In this document: one piece after another, positions 50,079-59,667 of the stretch
Position numbering within the stretch: the stretch's first letter is position 1
Layout: every line of letters begins with the position of its first letter
NCBI GenBank assembly: GCA_046733355.1
Contig: JBKPOZ010000031.1
Location: 1 to 64,000 of the forward strand
Length of the DNA stretch: 64,000 nucleotides
Direction of reading: 5' to 3'
Origin: VAZQ01 sp046733355
GTDB taxonomy: Bacteria > Pseudomonadota > Alphaproteobacteria > Rhizobiales > Xanthobacteraceae
Made by a program: the position numbers and the translations under genes
Notes under the pieces: model-generated
Databases searched by the model: none
What the model saw: only the letters and a program-made list of their open reading frames with translations
What the model was told of the DNA's origin: nothing

Positions 50079-50549
50079 ATGTCCCGCCGCCACAGTGCTG
50101 AGAAACGCGAGATCAACCCCGATCCCAAATACGGGAACGTGGTGGTTTCCAAATTCATGAACTCCGTCATGCGGCAGGGCAAGAAGTCAGTCGCCGAGCG
50201 CATCGTCTATGGGGCTCTCGAGATCATTGAAAGCAAAACCAGACAAAACCCGGTGGTCGTCTTCGAGCAGGCGCTCGAAAACGTAATGCCGTCGATCGAG
50301 GTACGCTCGCGCCGTGTGGGAGGAGCGACGTACCAGGTGCCCGTCGAAGTGCGTTCAACGCGCCGTCAGGCGCTCGGCATTCGCTGGATCATCAGTGCGG
50401 CACGGGACCGCAACGAAAAAACCATGACCGAGCGGCTTTCGGGCGAGCTGCTCGATGCGTCCAACAGCCGGGGAAACGCTGTAAAGAAACGCGAGGACAC
50501 CCACCGCATGGCGGAAGCCAACCGCGCGTTCTCGCATTACCGCTGGTAA
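50079..50549 (+). CDS. rpsG: 30S ribosomal protein S7
   Basis: This 156-residue S7 nucleates the 30S head and contacts the E-site tRNA. It has the usual MSRRHSAEKREINPDPKYGN start, MNSVMRQGKKSVAERIVYGAL and the C-terminal KREDTHRMAEANRAFSHYRW. In E. coli it represses the str operon by binding the S12-S7 gap; the 56-base gap here is a plausible but unproven site. fusA follows after 22 bases. Confidence 0.99.
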   Translation: MSRRHSAEKREINPDPKYGNVVVSKFMNSVMRQGKKSVAERIVYGALEIIESKTRQNPVVVFEQALENVMPSIEVRSRRVGGATYQVPVEVRSTRRQALGIRWIISAARDRNEKTMTERLSGELLDASNSRGNAVKKREDTHRMAEANRAFSHYRW

Positions 50550-50571
50550 ACGGCCGGCGAAGGAATTCCGC

Positions 50572-52644
50572 ATGCCCCGCAGTCACCGCATCGAGGACTA
50601 CCGCAATTTTGGCATCATGGCCCATATCGATGCGGGCAAGACCACCACGACCGAGCGCATCCTCTATTACACCGGCAAGAGCCACAAGATGGGCGAGGTG
50701 CACGAGGGCGCCGCCATCATGGACTTTATGGAGCAGGAGCAGGAACGCGGCATTACTATCACCTCGGCTGCGACCACCGCCTTCTGGAACAACAAGCGCC
50801 TCAACATCATCGACACGCCGGGTCACGTGGACTTCACCATCGAGGTGGAGCGCAGCCTCCGCGTTCTCGACGGGGCGGTATGCGTACTGGACAGCAATCA
50901 GGGCGTCGAGCCGCAGACCGAAACGGTGTGGCGGCAGGGCGACAAGTACAAAGTCCCGCGCATCGTCTTGTGCAACAAGATGGATAAGGTAGGGGCCGAT
51001 TTCTTCCAGTGCCTGAAGGATATTGTCGATCGCCTCGGCGCCAAGCCCGTGCCCATCCAGCTGCCGATCGGCGCCGAGCAGCAGTTCAGGGGCGTTGTCG
51101 ACCTCGTGCGCATGAAGGGCGTGGTATGGGACGACGAGTCGCTCGGGGCGAAATATCACGACATCGATATTCCGGCCGACCTGCTCGAGCAGGCGAAGGA
51201 ATATCGCGAGAAGATGATCGAGGCAGCGGTCGAGCTCGACGATGCAGCGATGACCTCCTACCTCGAAGGCCGCGAGCCCGACGAAGCTACCCTGAAGCGG
51301 CTTATTCGCAAGGGCGCAATCAGCGGCGCATTCTTCCCGGTCCTTGCGGGCTCGGCTTTCAAGAACAAGGGCGTGCAGCCTTTGCTCGACGCGGTGGTTG
51401 ATTATCTGCCCTCACCTCTCGACGTGCCTCCAATCAAGGGAATTGATCCAAAGGGCAACGAGGTGGTGCGCAAGCCCGCAGACAGCGAACCCTTAGCCAT
51501 GCTTGCCTTCAAGATCATGGACGATCCATTCGTCGGCACAATCACTTTCTCTCGCATCTACTCGGGACGGCTCGAGAGCGGCACCGGTGTCCTCAATTCA
51601 ACAAAGGAGCGCAAGGAGCGTATTGGACGCATGCTGTTGATGCATGCGAACAATCGCGAGGACATCAAGGAAGCTTACGCGGGAGACATCGTGGCGCTCG
51701 CGGGCCTCAAGGAAGTGCGCACCGGCGATACGCTGTGCGACCCGCAGCACCCCGTCATCCTCGAGAAGATGGAATTCCCTGCGCCTGTGATCGAGATTGC
51801 GATCGAGCCCAAATCGAAAGCGGATCAGGAGAAGCTCGGCGTGGCGCTTGCCAAGCTGGTCGCCGAGGATCCTTCCTTCCGCGTAAGCACCGATCCAGAG
51901 TCCGGCCAGACCATCCTCAAGGGTATGGGCGAGCTTCACCTCGATATCAAAGTCGACATCCTCAAACGCACTTACAAGGTCGATGCGAACATCGGCGCGC
52001 CGCAGGTAGCGTACCGCGAGAAGATCACGCGGGCGATTACGATCGATCACGTGCACAAGAAGCAGACCGGAGGGGCGGGGCAGTTTGCGCGCGTGAAGAT
52101 CGTCGCCGAGCCACTGCCGCCCCCCGGAGGTTTTCTTTTCGAAAACGACATAATCGGGGGCGTCGTGCCCAAAGAATACATTCCCGGCGTGGAAAAGGGG
52201 CTGGAGTCGGTCCTTGGATCGGGCGTGCTTGCCGGCTTTCCGGTGGTGGATCTAAAAGTGAGACTGATCGACGGCGCCTACCACGACGTGGACTCCTCCG
52301 CGCTTGCGTTCGAGATCTGCGCGCGCGCGGCATTGCGCGAGGCGCTACAGAAAGGCTCGCCCGTCCTTCTCGAGCCAATCATGAAAGTGGAAGTGGTCAC
52401 GCCCGAAGACTACACGGGTACGGTGATCGGCGATCTCAACTCACGGCGCGGGCAAATCCATGGCCAGGACATGCGCGGCAACGCCAACGTCATCAATGCC
52501 ATGGTGCCGCTTGCCAATATGTTCGGGTACGTCAGCAATCTGCGTTCCATGTCGCAGGGGCGCGCCACCTTCACCATGCAATTCGACCACTATGAGCAGG
52601 TTCCTTCCGCGGTGGCCGCGGAGATCCAGGCGAAGTTCGCCTGA
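50572..52644 (+). CDS. fusA: Elongation factor G
   Basis: This 690-residue translocase GTPase is intact. P-loop AHIDAGKT (17-24), switch I ERGITIT (58-64), DTPGH (81-85) and NKMD mark the G domain, and the later domains include SGRLESGTGVLN, the GMGELHLDI motif and the tip region GGAGQFARVKI. The switch I here is fully canonical, in contrast to that of the EF-Tu encoded next. The gap to tuf is 45 bases. Confidence 0.99.
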   Translation: MPRSHRIEDYRNFGIMAHIDAGKTTTTERILYYTGKSHKMGEVHEGAAIMDFMEQEQERGITITSAATTAFWNNKRLNIIDTPGHVDFTIEVERSLRVLDGAVCVLDSNQGVEPQTETVWRQGDKYKVPRIVLCNKMDKVGADFFQCLKDIVDRLGAKPVPIQLPIGAEQQFRGVVDLVRMKGVVWDDESLGAKYHDIDIPADLLEQAKEYREKMIEAAVELDDAAMTSYLEGREPDEATLKRLIRKGAISGAFFPVLAGSAFKNKGVQPLLDAVVDYLPSPLDVPPIKGIDPKGNEVVRKPADSEPLAMLAFKIMDDPFVGTITFSRIYSGRLESGTGVLNSTKERKERIGRMLLMHANNREDIKEAYAGDIVALAGLKEVRTGDTLCDPQHPVILEKMEFPAPVIEIAIEPKSKADQEKLGVALAKLVAEDPSFRVSTDPESGQTILKGMGELHLDIKVDILKRTYKVDANIGAPQVAYREKITRAITIDHVHKKQTGGAGQFARVKIVAEPLPPPGGFLFENDIIGGVVPKEYIPGVEKGLESVLGSGVLAGFPVVDLKVRLIDGAYHDVDSSALAFEICARAALREALQKGSPVLLEPIMKVEVVTPEDYTGTVIGDLNSRRGQIHGQDMRGNANVINAMVPLANMFGYVSNLRSMSQGRATFTMQFDHYEQVPSAVAAEIQAKFA

Positions 52645-52689
52645 CCGCCAGAGCACAGTTCAAGTCAGGACCTAAACGGAGAGCGTCCA

Positions 52690-53898
<1,209 letters not shown>

Positions 53899-53900
53899 TC

Positions 53901-54000
53901 GACAGAGCACAGACGACAAAGGACGGAGGACAGGAAGACAGAGCATCTCGGAGCAGACCCTGCCGTATCCGTCGTCTGTCATCCGTCGTCTGTCGTCTGA
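53901..54000. repeat. GACGAC-word inverted repeat, copy A3 (tuf-rpsJ gap)
   Basis: The left arm reads CAGAGCACAGACGAC then AGGACGGAGGACAG; the right arm reads CCGTCGTCTGTC, repeated, then GTCGTCTGA. The arms can pair imperfectly over about 24 positions. It fills nearly all of the 108-base gap between tuf and rpsJ and is the same family as the copy between rpoB and rpoC. Confidence 0.78.
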
Positions 54001-54006
54001 ATCATC

Positions 54007-54315
54007 ATGAACGGCCAGAACATCCGCATTCGGCTCAAGGCCTTCGATCATCGCATCCTCGATGCATCGACGCGCGAGATCGTCGCGACTGCCAAGCGCA
54101 CCGGCGCACAAGTGCGCGGGCCCATCCCGTTGCCGACCAGAATCGAGAAATTCACCGTTAATCGCTCGCCGCACATCGACAAGAAGAGCCGCGAGCAGTT
54201 CGAGATGCGCACCCATAAGCGGCTGCTCGACATCGTCGACCCCACGCCGCAGACGGTGGACGCGCTCATGAAGCTCGATCTTGCCGCGGGCGTGGACGTC
54301 GAGATCAAGCTCTGA
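54007..54315 (+). CDS. rpsJ: 30S ribosomal protein S10 (NusE)
   Basis: This 102-residue S10 has the conserved NIRIRLKAFDHRILDASTREIV start and the loop RVHRR-like RTHKRLLDIVDPTPQTVDAL. It assembles the 30S head and, as NusE, binds NusG and NusB in antitermination. It opens the S10 cluster; the GACGAC-word repeat lies directly ahead, so its ribosome-binding site must work close to this structure. rplC follows after 23 bases. Confidence 0.99.
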   Translation: MNGQNIRIRLKAFDHRILDASTREIVATAKRTGAQVRGPIPLPTRIEKFTVNRSPHIDKKSREQFEMRTHKRLLDIVDPTPQTVDALMKLDLAAGVDVEIKL

Positions 54316-54338
54316 CGCGCATCGGCCGGGAGGAAACA

Positions 54339-55100
54339 GTGATAAGAAGCATGCGCTCGGGAGTGATCGCACAGAAGGTCGGAATGACCCGCGTGTTCAC
54401 GGAAGCCGGCGAGCACGTTCCGGTGACGGTGCTCCGGCTTGGGCACTGCCAGGTCGTTGCGCACCGAAACAAGGAAAAGAACGGTTACATCGCGCTCCAG
54501 CTTGGCTCAGGATCGCGCCGGCCGAAGAACATGAGCAAGGCCGAGCGCGGCCATTTTGCTGCCAACAAGATCGAGCCGAAGCGCAAGCTTGCGGAGTTCA
54601 GGGTGGAAGAGGCCGATCTCATTCCCATCGGCGCCGAGATCACGGCCGACCATTTCGTTCCCGGCCAATTCGTCGATGCCACAGGCATCTCCATCGGCAA
54701 GGGTTTTGCCGGACCGATGAAGCGCTGGAATTTCGCGGGCCTGCGGGCCTCCCATGGCGTCTCGATATCGCACCGGTCGCACGGCTCGACCGGCGGCCGG
54801 CAGGATCCCGGAAAAACGTTTAAGAACAAAAAAATGGCGGGCCATCTCGGAGGCGACCGCGTCACCACCCTCAATCTGAAGGTCGTGCAGACTGATGTGG
54901 AGCGCGGCCTCATTCTCGTGGAAGGCGCCGTGCCCGGCAGCAAAGGCGGTTGGATCACTTTGCGCGATGCCGTCAAGAAAAAGCTGCCGGATAGCGTTCC
55001 CCGACCTGGGAAGTTCCGCATGGCGGAAGCGACCGAAGCGCCGCCCGCAGATGATAGGGCGGAAAGCGCTGCTGGCCCTGCCACGCAGGAGGGCACCTGA
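54339..55100 (+). CDS. rplC: 50S ribosomal protein L3 with a C-terminal tail
   Basis: This 253-residue L3 has GVIAQKVGMTRVFTEAGEHVPVTVL, the Q-loop HGVSISHRSHGSTGGRQDPGKTFKNKKMAGHLG that reaches the peptidyl-transferase centre, and the core ending LPDSVPRPGKFR. The last 30 residues or so (MAEATEAPPADDRAESAAGPA and on) form an acidic Ala/Pro-rich tail. The start is the GTG at 54339, with GGGAGG about 5 bases ahead; the ATG at 54351 is too far from it. The stop shares one base with the rplD ATG. Confidence 0.98.
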   Translation: MIRSMRSGVIAQKVGMTRVFTEAGEHVPVTVLRLGHCQVVAHRNKEKNGYIALQLGSGSRRPKNMSKAERGHFAANKIEPKRKLAEFRVEEADLIPIGAEITADHFVPGQFVDATGISIGKGFAGPMKRWNFAGLRASHGVSISHRSHGSTGGRQDPGKTFKNKKMAGHLGGDRVTTLNLKVVQTDVERGLILVEGAVPGSKGGWITLRDAVKKKLPDSVPRPGKFRMAEATEAPPADDRAESAAGPATQEGT

Positions 55101-55720
55101 TGCAGATCAAGATCTTGAATCTCGATGGTGCCGAAGCGGGCTCGGTTGATCTGCCGGACTCCATTTTTGGCCTGACGCCGCGGGCCGACATTTTGCAGCG
55201 CTATGTGCGCTGGCAGCTCGCGAAGCGCCAGCGCGGCACGCACGACGTCAAGAATCGCAGCGAGATCAACCGCACCGGCAAGAAAATGTATCGCCAGAAG
55301 GGCACCGGCTCGGCACGGCATGGTCCGGCGAGCGCGAATATCTTTCGCGGCGGCGGTCGCGCATTCGGCCCGACCCCGCGCAGCCATGCGATCGGCCTGC
55401 CGAAGAAGGTACGCGCGCTTGCGCTGAAGCACGCGCTCTCAGCCAAGGCGCAGGATGGCGGCATTATCGTGCTCGAAAGGGCGAGCGCGAACGACGGCAA
55501 GACCGGCGCATTGCGGAGCAATCTTGCCAAGCTCGGCCTCACCAGAGCGCTCATCATCGATGGAGCCGAGCTGGAGGCGAATTTCACGCTCGCTGTTCGC
55601 AACATTCCGAACATCGACGTGCTGCCGGTGCAAGGGATCAACGTCTACGACATCCTGCGCCATCCCACATTGGTATTGACAAAAGCGGCACTCGAGGCGC
55701 TGGAAGCACGGCTGAAATGA
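55100..55720 (+). CDS. rplD: 50S ribosomal protein L4
   Basis: This 206-residue L4 has the conserved extended loop that lines the peptide exit tunnel, including KMYRQKGTGSARHGPASANIFRGGGRAFGP. In E. coli, L4 represses the S10 operon by binding its leader and by attenuation. It overlaps rplC by one base and rplW by four (ATGA), showing tight coupling. Length is normal. Confidence 0.98.
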   Translation: MQIKILNLDGAEAGSVDLPDSIFGLTPRADILQRYVRWQLAKRQRGTHDVKNRSEINRTGKKMYRQKGTGSARHGPASANIFRGGGRAFGPTPRSHAIGLPKKVRALALKHALSAKAQDGGIIVLERASANDGKTGALRSNLAKLGLTRALIIDGAELEANFTLAVRNIPNIDVLPVQGINVYDILRHPTLVLTKAALEALEARLK

Positions 55721-56016
55721 GCACGACCGATCCACGCCATTACGACGTCATCCTTTCGCCGGTGATCACCGAGAAGGCGACGCTCGCGTCCGAACGCAAC
55801 CAGGTGATGTTCAAGGTCGCGCGTCAGGCGACCAAGCCTCAGATCAAGGAGGCGGTGGAGAAGCTCTTCGATGTGAAGGTGAAGAGCGTGAACACGCATC
55901 TGCGCAAGGGCAAGGTCAAGGCGTTCAAGGGCTCGGTGGGCGAGCAGTCCGAGACCAAGCGCGCCATCGTCACCCTCGAGGAGGGGCATCGGATCGACGT
56001 GACCACAGGTCTTTGA
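55717..56016 (+). CDS. rplW: 50S ribosomal protein L23
   Basis: This 99-residue L23 has the conserved VITEKATLASERNQVMFKVARQATKPQIKEAVEKLFDVKVKSVNT segment. It lies at the tunnel exit and is the docking site for trigger factor and SRP. Its ATG overlaps the rplD stop. rplB follows after 12 bases. Confidence 0.98.
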   Translation: MSTTDPRHYDVILSPVITEKATLASERNQVMFKVARQATKPQIKEAVEKLFDVKVKSVNTHLRKGKVKAFKGSVGEQSETKRAIVTLEEGHRIDVTTGL

Positions 56017-56028
56017 GGACAGGGCGGC

Positions 56029-56862
56029 ATGGCACTTAAATCATACAATCCGGTCACCTCCAGCCAGCGGCAGCTTGTGCTGGTCGATCGTTCGGCGCTT
56101 TACCGCGGCGCTCCGGTGAAGACGCTCACGCAGGGAAAGACTTCGAGCGGCGGCCGCAACAACCATGGTCGCATCACCGTGCGTTTCCGCGGAGGTGGGC
56201 ATAAGAAGGCCTATCGGCAGATTGATTTCAAACGCCGCAAATTCGATGTGTCCGGCAAGATCGAGCGCATCGAATACGACCCAAATCGCACCGCATTCAT
56301 TGCGCTCGTGAAATATCAGGACGGCGAGCAGGCCTACATCCTCGCTCCGCAACGCCTTGCGCCTGGTGACGCGGTCATTGCGGGCGAGCACGTCGATGTG
56401 AAGCCGGGAAACGCGATGCCGGCCGGCAATATTCCAATCGGCACGATCGTGCACAATGTCGAGCTCAAGATCGGAAAGGGTGGGCAGATCGCCCGCTCGG
56501 CAGGAAGTTACGCGCAAATCGTGGGTCGCGACGGCGCTTATGTCATCCTGCGGCTCAATTCTGCCGAGCAGCGCCTCGTGCACGGCCGCTGCATGGCCTC
56601 GATCGGGGCGGTTTCCAACCCCGATCACATGAACATTTCCATCGGCAAGGCGGGCCGCAAGCGCTGGATGGGACGCATGCCGCATAACCGCGGCGTGTCC
56701 ATGAACCCGATTGATCATCCCCATGGCGGCGGTGAAGGACGCACCTCGGGCGGCCGCCACCCGGTGACGCCCTGGGGTTTTCCCACCAAGGGGAAGAAGA
56801 CGCGCCGCAACAAGTCCAGCACGAAATTCATCATCGCAAGCCGTCACGCGCGGAAGAAATAA
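56029..56862 (+). CDS. rplB: 50S ribosomal protein L2
   Basis: This 277-residue L2, one of the most conserved 50S proteins, has GGRNNHGRITVRFRGGGHKKAYRQIDFKRR and the C-terminal RGVSMNPIDHPHGGGEGRTSGGRHPVTPWG loop with the invariant His needed for subunit association and peptidyl-transferase support. It is full length, with normal spacing of 13 bases to rpsS. Confidence 0.99.
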   Translation: MALKSYNPVTSSQRQLVLVDRSALYRGAPVKTLTQGKTSSGGRNNHGRITVRFRGGGHKKAYRQIDFKRRKFDVSGKIERIEYDPNRTAFIALVKYQDGEQAYILAPQRLAPGDAVIAGEHVDVKPGNAMPAGNIPIGTIVHNVELKIGKGGQIARSAGSYAQIVGRDGAYVILRLNSAEQRLVHGRCMASIGAVSNPDHMNISIGKAGRKRWMGRMPHNRGVSMNPIDHPHGGGEGRTSGGRHPVTPWGFPTKGKKTRRNKSSTKFIIASRHARKK

Positions 56863-56875
56863 GCGGAGAGCCGGT

Positions 56876-57223
56876 ATGGCACGTTCGATCTGGAAAGGCC
56901 CGTTCGTCGACGGATACCTGCTCAAGAAGGCGGAAGCGGTGCGCTCGTCGGGCCGCCATGAAATGATCCGCATCTGGAGCCGCCGCTCGACCATTCTCCC
57001 GCAGTTCGTCGGGTTGACCTTCGGCGTCTACAACGGGCAGAAGCATATTCCCGTGCTCGTCACGGAAGAGATGGTCGGACACAAGTTCGGCGAGTTCTCG
57101 CCGACGCGGGTGTTCTATGGCCATTCGTCGGATCGCAAGGCGAAACGCGCCGTGGCTCCGGGCGCTCCGGGTGCAGCTCCCGCTGCCGCACCCTCGCCCG
57201 CCGCCGCGAGCTCGGGGACGTAA
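56876..57223 (+). CDS. rpsS: 30S ribosomal protein S19 with an Ala/Pro-rich C-terminal tail
   Basis: This S19 is 115 residues instead of the usual 91-93. The first 92 residues (ARSIWKGPFVDGYLLKKAE to VGHKFGEFSPTRVFYGHSSD) are standard and place the protein in the 30S head next to S13. The extra C-terminus (AVAPGAPGAAPAAAPSPAAA) is low-complexity and follows Arg/Lys-rich residues. It would extend near the A-site finger. The stop and the following rplV ATG at 57234 are clear, so the tail is a true part of the frame. Confidence 0.97.
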   Translation: MARSIWKGPFVDGYLLKKAEAVRSSGRHEMIRIWSRRSTILPQFVGLTFGVYNGQKHIPVLVTEEMVGHKFGEFSPTRVFYGHSSDRKAKRAVAPGAPGAAPAAAPSPAAASSGT

Positions 57224-57233
57224 AGGGGACACC

Positions 57234-57617
57234 ATGGGCAAGAAGTCCCGCGCGCGAGTGCTCTCCGATAACGAGGCCAAGGCCGTGGCGCGTATGCTGC
57301 GTGTCAGCCCGCAGAAGCTCAATCTGCTGGCACAGCTCATTCGCGGCAAGAAGGTTGCGACTGCCCTCGCCGACCTCGAGTTCTCGCGCAAGCGCATGGC
57401 CCGTGACGTGCGCAAGTGCCTGGAATCGGCAATAGCCAATGCCGAGAACAACCATGAGCTCGATGTTGACGATCTCATCGTGGCCGAGGCCCACGTCGGC
57501 AAGGCGCTTGTGCTCAAACGATTTCAGCCACGCGGCCGCGGCCGTATGGGAAAAATCCTCAAGCCCTTTTCGAACCTGACCATTGTCGTTCGCGAGGTCG
57601 AGGCGCGGGCTTCCTGA
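57234..57617 (+). CDS. rplV: 50S ribosomal protein L22
   Basis: This 127-residue L22 has the RMLRVSPQKLNLLAQLIRGKKVATALADLEFSRKR core and the beta-hairpin that narrows the exit tunnel (KRFQPRGRGRMGKILKPFSNLTIVV). The ATG at 57234 follows AAAGGGG at good spacing; the longer open frame upstream overlaps rpsS and is not coding. rpsC begins 27 bases after the stop. Confidence 0.98.
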   Translation: MGKKSRARVLSDNEAKAVARMLRVSPQKLNLLAQLIRGKKVATALADLEFSRKRMARDVRKCLESAIANAENNHELDVDDLIVAEAHVGKALVLKRFQPRGRGRMGKILKPFSNLTIVVREVEARAS

Positions 57618-57644
57618 GGACGCTTACGAGGAAGGAGACGGAAT

Positions 57645-58343
57645 TTGGGTCAGAAGGTCAATCCGATCGGATTGCGGCTTGGCGTGAACCGCACTTGGGA
57701 TTCGCGCTGGTATTCGGGCAAGAACGAATACGGACAGCTCCTGCATGAGGATCTCAAGATTCGTGACGAGCTGATGAAGGATCTCAAGCAGGCAGCCGTA
57801 TCGAAGATCGTGATCGAGCGGCCGCACAAGAAATGCCGCGTAACAGTACAATCAGCCCGGCCGGGCGTCGTGATCGGCAAAAAAGGTGCGGACATCGAGA
57901 AGCTTCGGCGCAAGGTGACGAAGCTCACGAAATCCGACGTGGTCATTAATATCGTGGAGATCCGAAAGCCGGAGCTCGACGCGCAGCTCGTGGCTGAATC
58001 CATCGCGCAGCAACTGGAGCGTCGGGTCGCTTTCCGGCGAGCGATGAAGCGGGCCGTACAGTCGGCCATGCGGCTCGGGGCGGGTGGCATCCGCATCAAC
58101 TGCTCGGGCCGACTGGGCGGGGCGGAAATCGCGCGCATGGAATGGTATCGCGAGGGCCGCGTTCCCCTGCATACGCTGCGTGCCGACGTGGATTACGGCT
58201 TCGCCACTGCGTTCACGACCTACGGCACCTGTGGCGTGAAGGTATGGATCTTCAAGGGCGAGATCATGGAGCACGATCCCATGGCGCAGGACAAAAAGCT
58301 CGTGGAAGGCGAGGGGGGCCGGCCGCGAAGGGACGCTCCCTGA
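57645..58343 (+). CDS. rpsC: 30S ribosomal protein S3
   Basis: This 232-residue S3 has the N-terminal GQKVNPIGLRLGVNRTWDSRWYSG, a KH domain (PGVVIGKKGADIEKLRRKVTKL) and the C-terminal domain ending PRRDAP. It forms the mRNA entry channel with S4 and S5. The start is a TTG at 57645 with AAGGAGA ahead; its second residue onwards matches the family, and no ATG or GTG is better placed. Confidence 0.98.
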   Translation: MGQKVNPIGLRLGVNRTWDSRWYSGKNEYGQLLHEDLKIRDELMKDLKQAAVSKIVIERPHKKCRVTVQSARPGVVIGKKGADIEKLRRKVTKLTKSDVVINIVEIRKPELDAQLVAESIAQQLERRVAFRRAMKRAVQSAMRLGAGGIRINCSGRLGGAEIARMEWYREGRVPLHTLRADVDYGFATAFTTYGTCGVKVWIFKGEIMEHDPMAQDKKLVEGEGGRPRRDAP

Positions 58344-58378
58344 GAACCGATTGAGAGCGACAAAGAAGGCGATCATCC

Positions 58379-58792
58379 ATGCTGCAACCCATGCGAACGA
58401 AGTTTCGCAAGGCACACAAGGGCCGCATCAAGGGAATTGCGACCTCGGGCGTGGAGCTTGCGTTCGGTCATTACGGGCTCAAGGCGCTCGAGCCCGAGCG
58501 CGTCACCGCGCGCCAGATCGAGGCCGCCCGGCGCGCGCTCACCCGCCACATGAAACGCGCCGGTCGCGTATGGATCCGCATTTATCCGGACGTTCCAGTC
58601 TCGAAGAAGCCTCTGGAAGTGCGCATGGGCTCGGGCAAGGGCGCGCCCGAGTTCTGGGTGGCTCGGGTGAAGCCGGGGCGTGTCCTGTTCGAAGTCGACG
58701 GGGTGAGCGAGACGCTTGCGCGCGAAGCGCTGGCATTGGCGGCGGCCAAGTTGCCGATCAAGACCCGCTTCATTGAGCGGATCGCCGAATAG
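58379..58792 (+). CDS. rplP: 50S ribosomal protein L16
   Basis: This 137-residue L16 has PMRTKFRKAHKGRIKG, the AFGHYGLKALEPERVTARQIEAARRAL segment and HMKRAGRVWIRIYPDVPVSKKPLEVRMGSGKG near the A site. Length and sequence are normal. It follows rpsC after 35 bases and precedes rpmC by 9. A rescue of the upstream gap by other starts is not needed. Confidence 0.98.
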   Translation: MLQPMRTKFRKAHKGRIKGIATSGVELAFGHYGLKALEPERVTARQIEAARRALTRHMKRAGRVWIRIYPDVPVSKKPLEVRMGSGKGAPEFWVARVKPGRVLFEVDGVSETLAREALALAAAKLPIKTRFIERIAE

Positions 58793-58801
58793 GAAAGCGC
58801 G

Positions 58802-59014
58802 ATGAAAGCCGACAATCTGCATGCCATGACCCTCGACCAGCTCGAGGACGAGTTCCTGAAGCTGAAGAAGGAACGGTTCAACTTGCGCTTCCAACGCGCG
58901 ACCGGACAGCTGGAGAACACGGCGCGCGTGCGGCAGGTCCGCCGCGATATCGCGCGCGTCAAAACGATTGCCGCGCAGAAGCGCGCCGGCGCGGCAAAAA
59001 GCAAGGCGGAGTGA
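58802..59014 (+). CDS. rpmC: 50S ribosomal protein L29
   Basis: This 70-residue L29 is two helices (LDQLEDEFLKLKKERFNLRFQRATGQLENTARVRQVRRDIARVKT) near the tunnel exit and the SRP and trigger-factor sites. AAAGCG precedes the ATG. It is separated from rpsQ by only 3 bases. Confidence 0.97.
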   Translation: MKADNLHAMTLDQLEDEFLKLKKERFNLRFQRATGQLENTARVRQVRRDIARVKTIAAQKRAGAAKSKAE

Positions 59015-59017
59015 CAT

Positions 59018-59266
59018 ATGCCGAAGCGCATGCTGCATGGCGTGGTGGTGAGTGACAAGCAGGACAAGACGCGGGTCGTGCGTGTGGAGCGACGCTTCAC
59101 GCATCCTGTGATGAAGAAGACCGTTCGCCGCACGAAGAAGTATTACGCGCATGACGAAAAAAACGAGCACCACGTGGGTGATATCGTCTGGATCGAGGAG
59201 CGGCGGCCGCTCTCGCGGCTCAAGCGCTGGGAAGTGGTGCGCGGGGAAAAAGGCAAGGCGATGTGA
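59018..59266 (+). CDS. rpsQ: 30S ribosomal protein S17
   Basis: This 82-residue OB-fold protein has the conserved LHGVVVSDKQDKTRVVRVERRFTHPVMKKTVRRTKKYYAHDE and GDIVWIEERRPLSRLKRWEVV. It binds the 5' domain of 16S rRNA early in 30S assembly. Start ATG 59018 lies 3 bases after rpmC, so the two are probably coupled. rplN follows after 32 bases. Confidence 0.98.
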   Translation: MPKRMLHGVVVSDKQDKTRVVRVERRFTHPVMKKTVRRTKKYYAHDEKNEHHVGDIVWIEERRPLSRLKRWEVVRGEKGKAM

Positions 59267-59298
59267 TCGCGCGCCGTATGTGAAGTGAAGGTGCCCAG

Positions 59299-59667
59299 AT
59301 GATCCAGATGCAGACCAACCTCGACGTGGCCGACAATTCCGGCGCGCGCCGCGTCATGTGCATCAAGGTGCTGGGCGGATCGAAGCGCAAATATGCCACC
59401 ATCGGCGACGTGATCGTCGTGTCGGTCAAGGAAGCGATCCCGCGCGGGCGCGTCAAGAAAGGCGACGTGATGAAGGCAGTGGTGGTGCGGATCTCGAAGG
59501 ACATAAAGCGTCCGGATGGGTCGATCATTCGCTTCGACCGCAACGCGGCGGTGCTGATCAATCCGCAAATGGAGCCGGTAGGCACGCGCATCTTCGGCCC
59601 GGTGCCGCGCGAGCTGCGCGCCCGCAATCACATGAAGATCATCTCGCTCGCGCCGGAAGTGCTGTGA
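59299..59667 (+). CDS. rplN: 50S ribosomal protein L14
   Basis: This 122-residue L14 begins MIQMQTNLDVADNSGARRVMCIKVLGGSKRKYA and ends NHMKIISLAPEVL, fully standard. It lies at the subunit interface, contacting 16S helix 14, and binds the silencing factor RsfS in other bacteria. It opens the spc block. Its stop shares one base with the rplX start. Confidence 0.99.
   Translation: MIQMQTNLDVADNSGARRVMCIKVLGGSKRKYATIGDVIVVSVKEAIPRGRVKKGDVMKAVVVRISKDIKRPDGSIIRFDRNAAVLINPQMEPVGTRIFGPVPRELRARNHMKIISLAPEVL

Noticed and set aside
52645..52689. A further copy of the GACGAC-word repeat between fusA and tuf
   Set aside because: Only CAGAGCACAG matches the left-arm start; the rest is unrelated, and there is no right arm in the 45-base gap.
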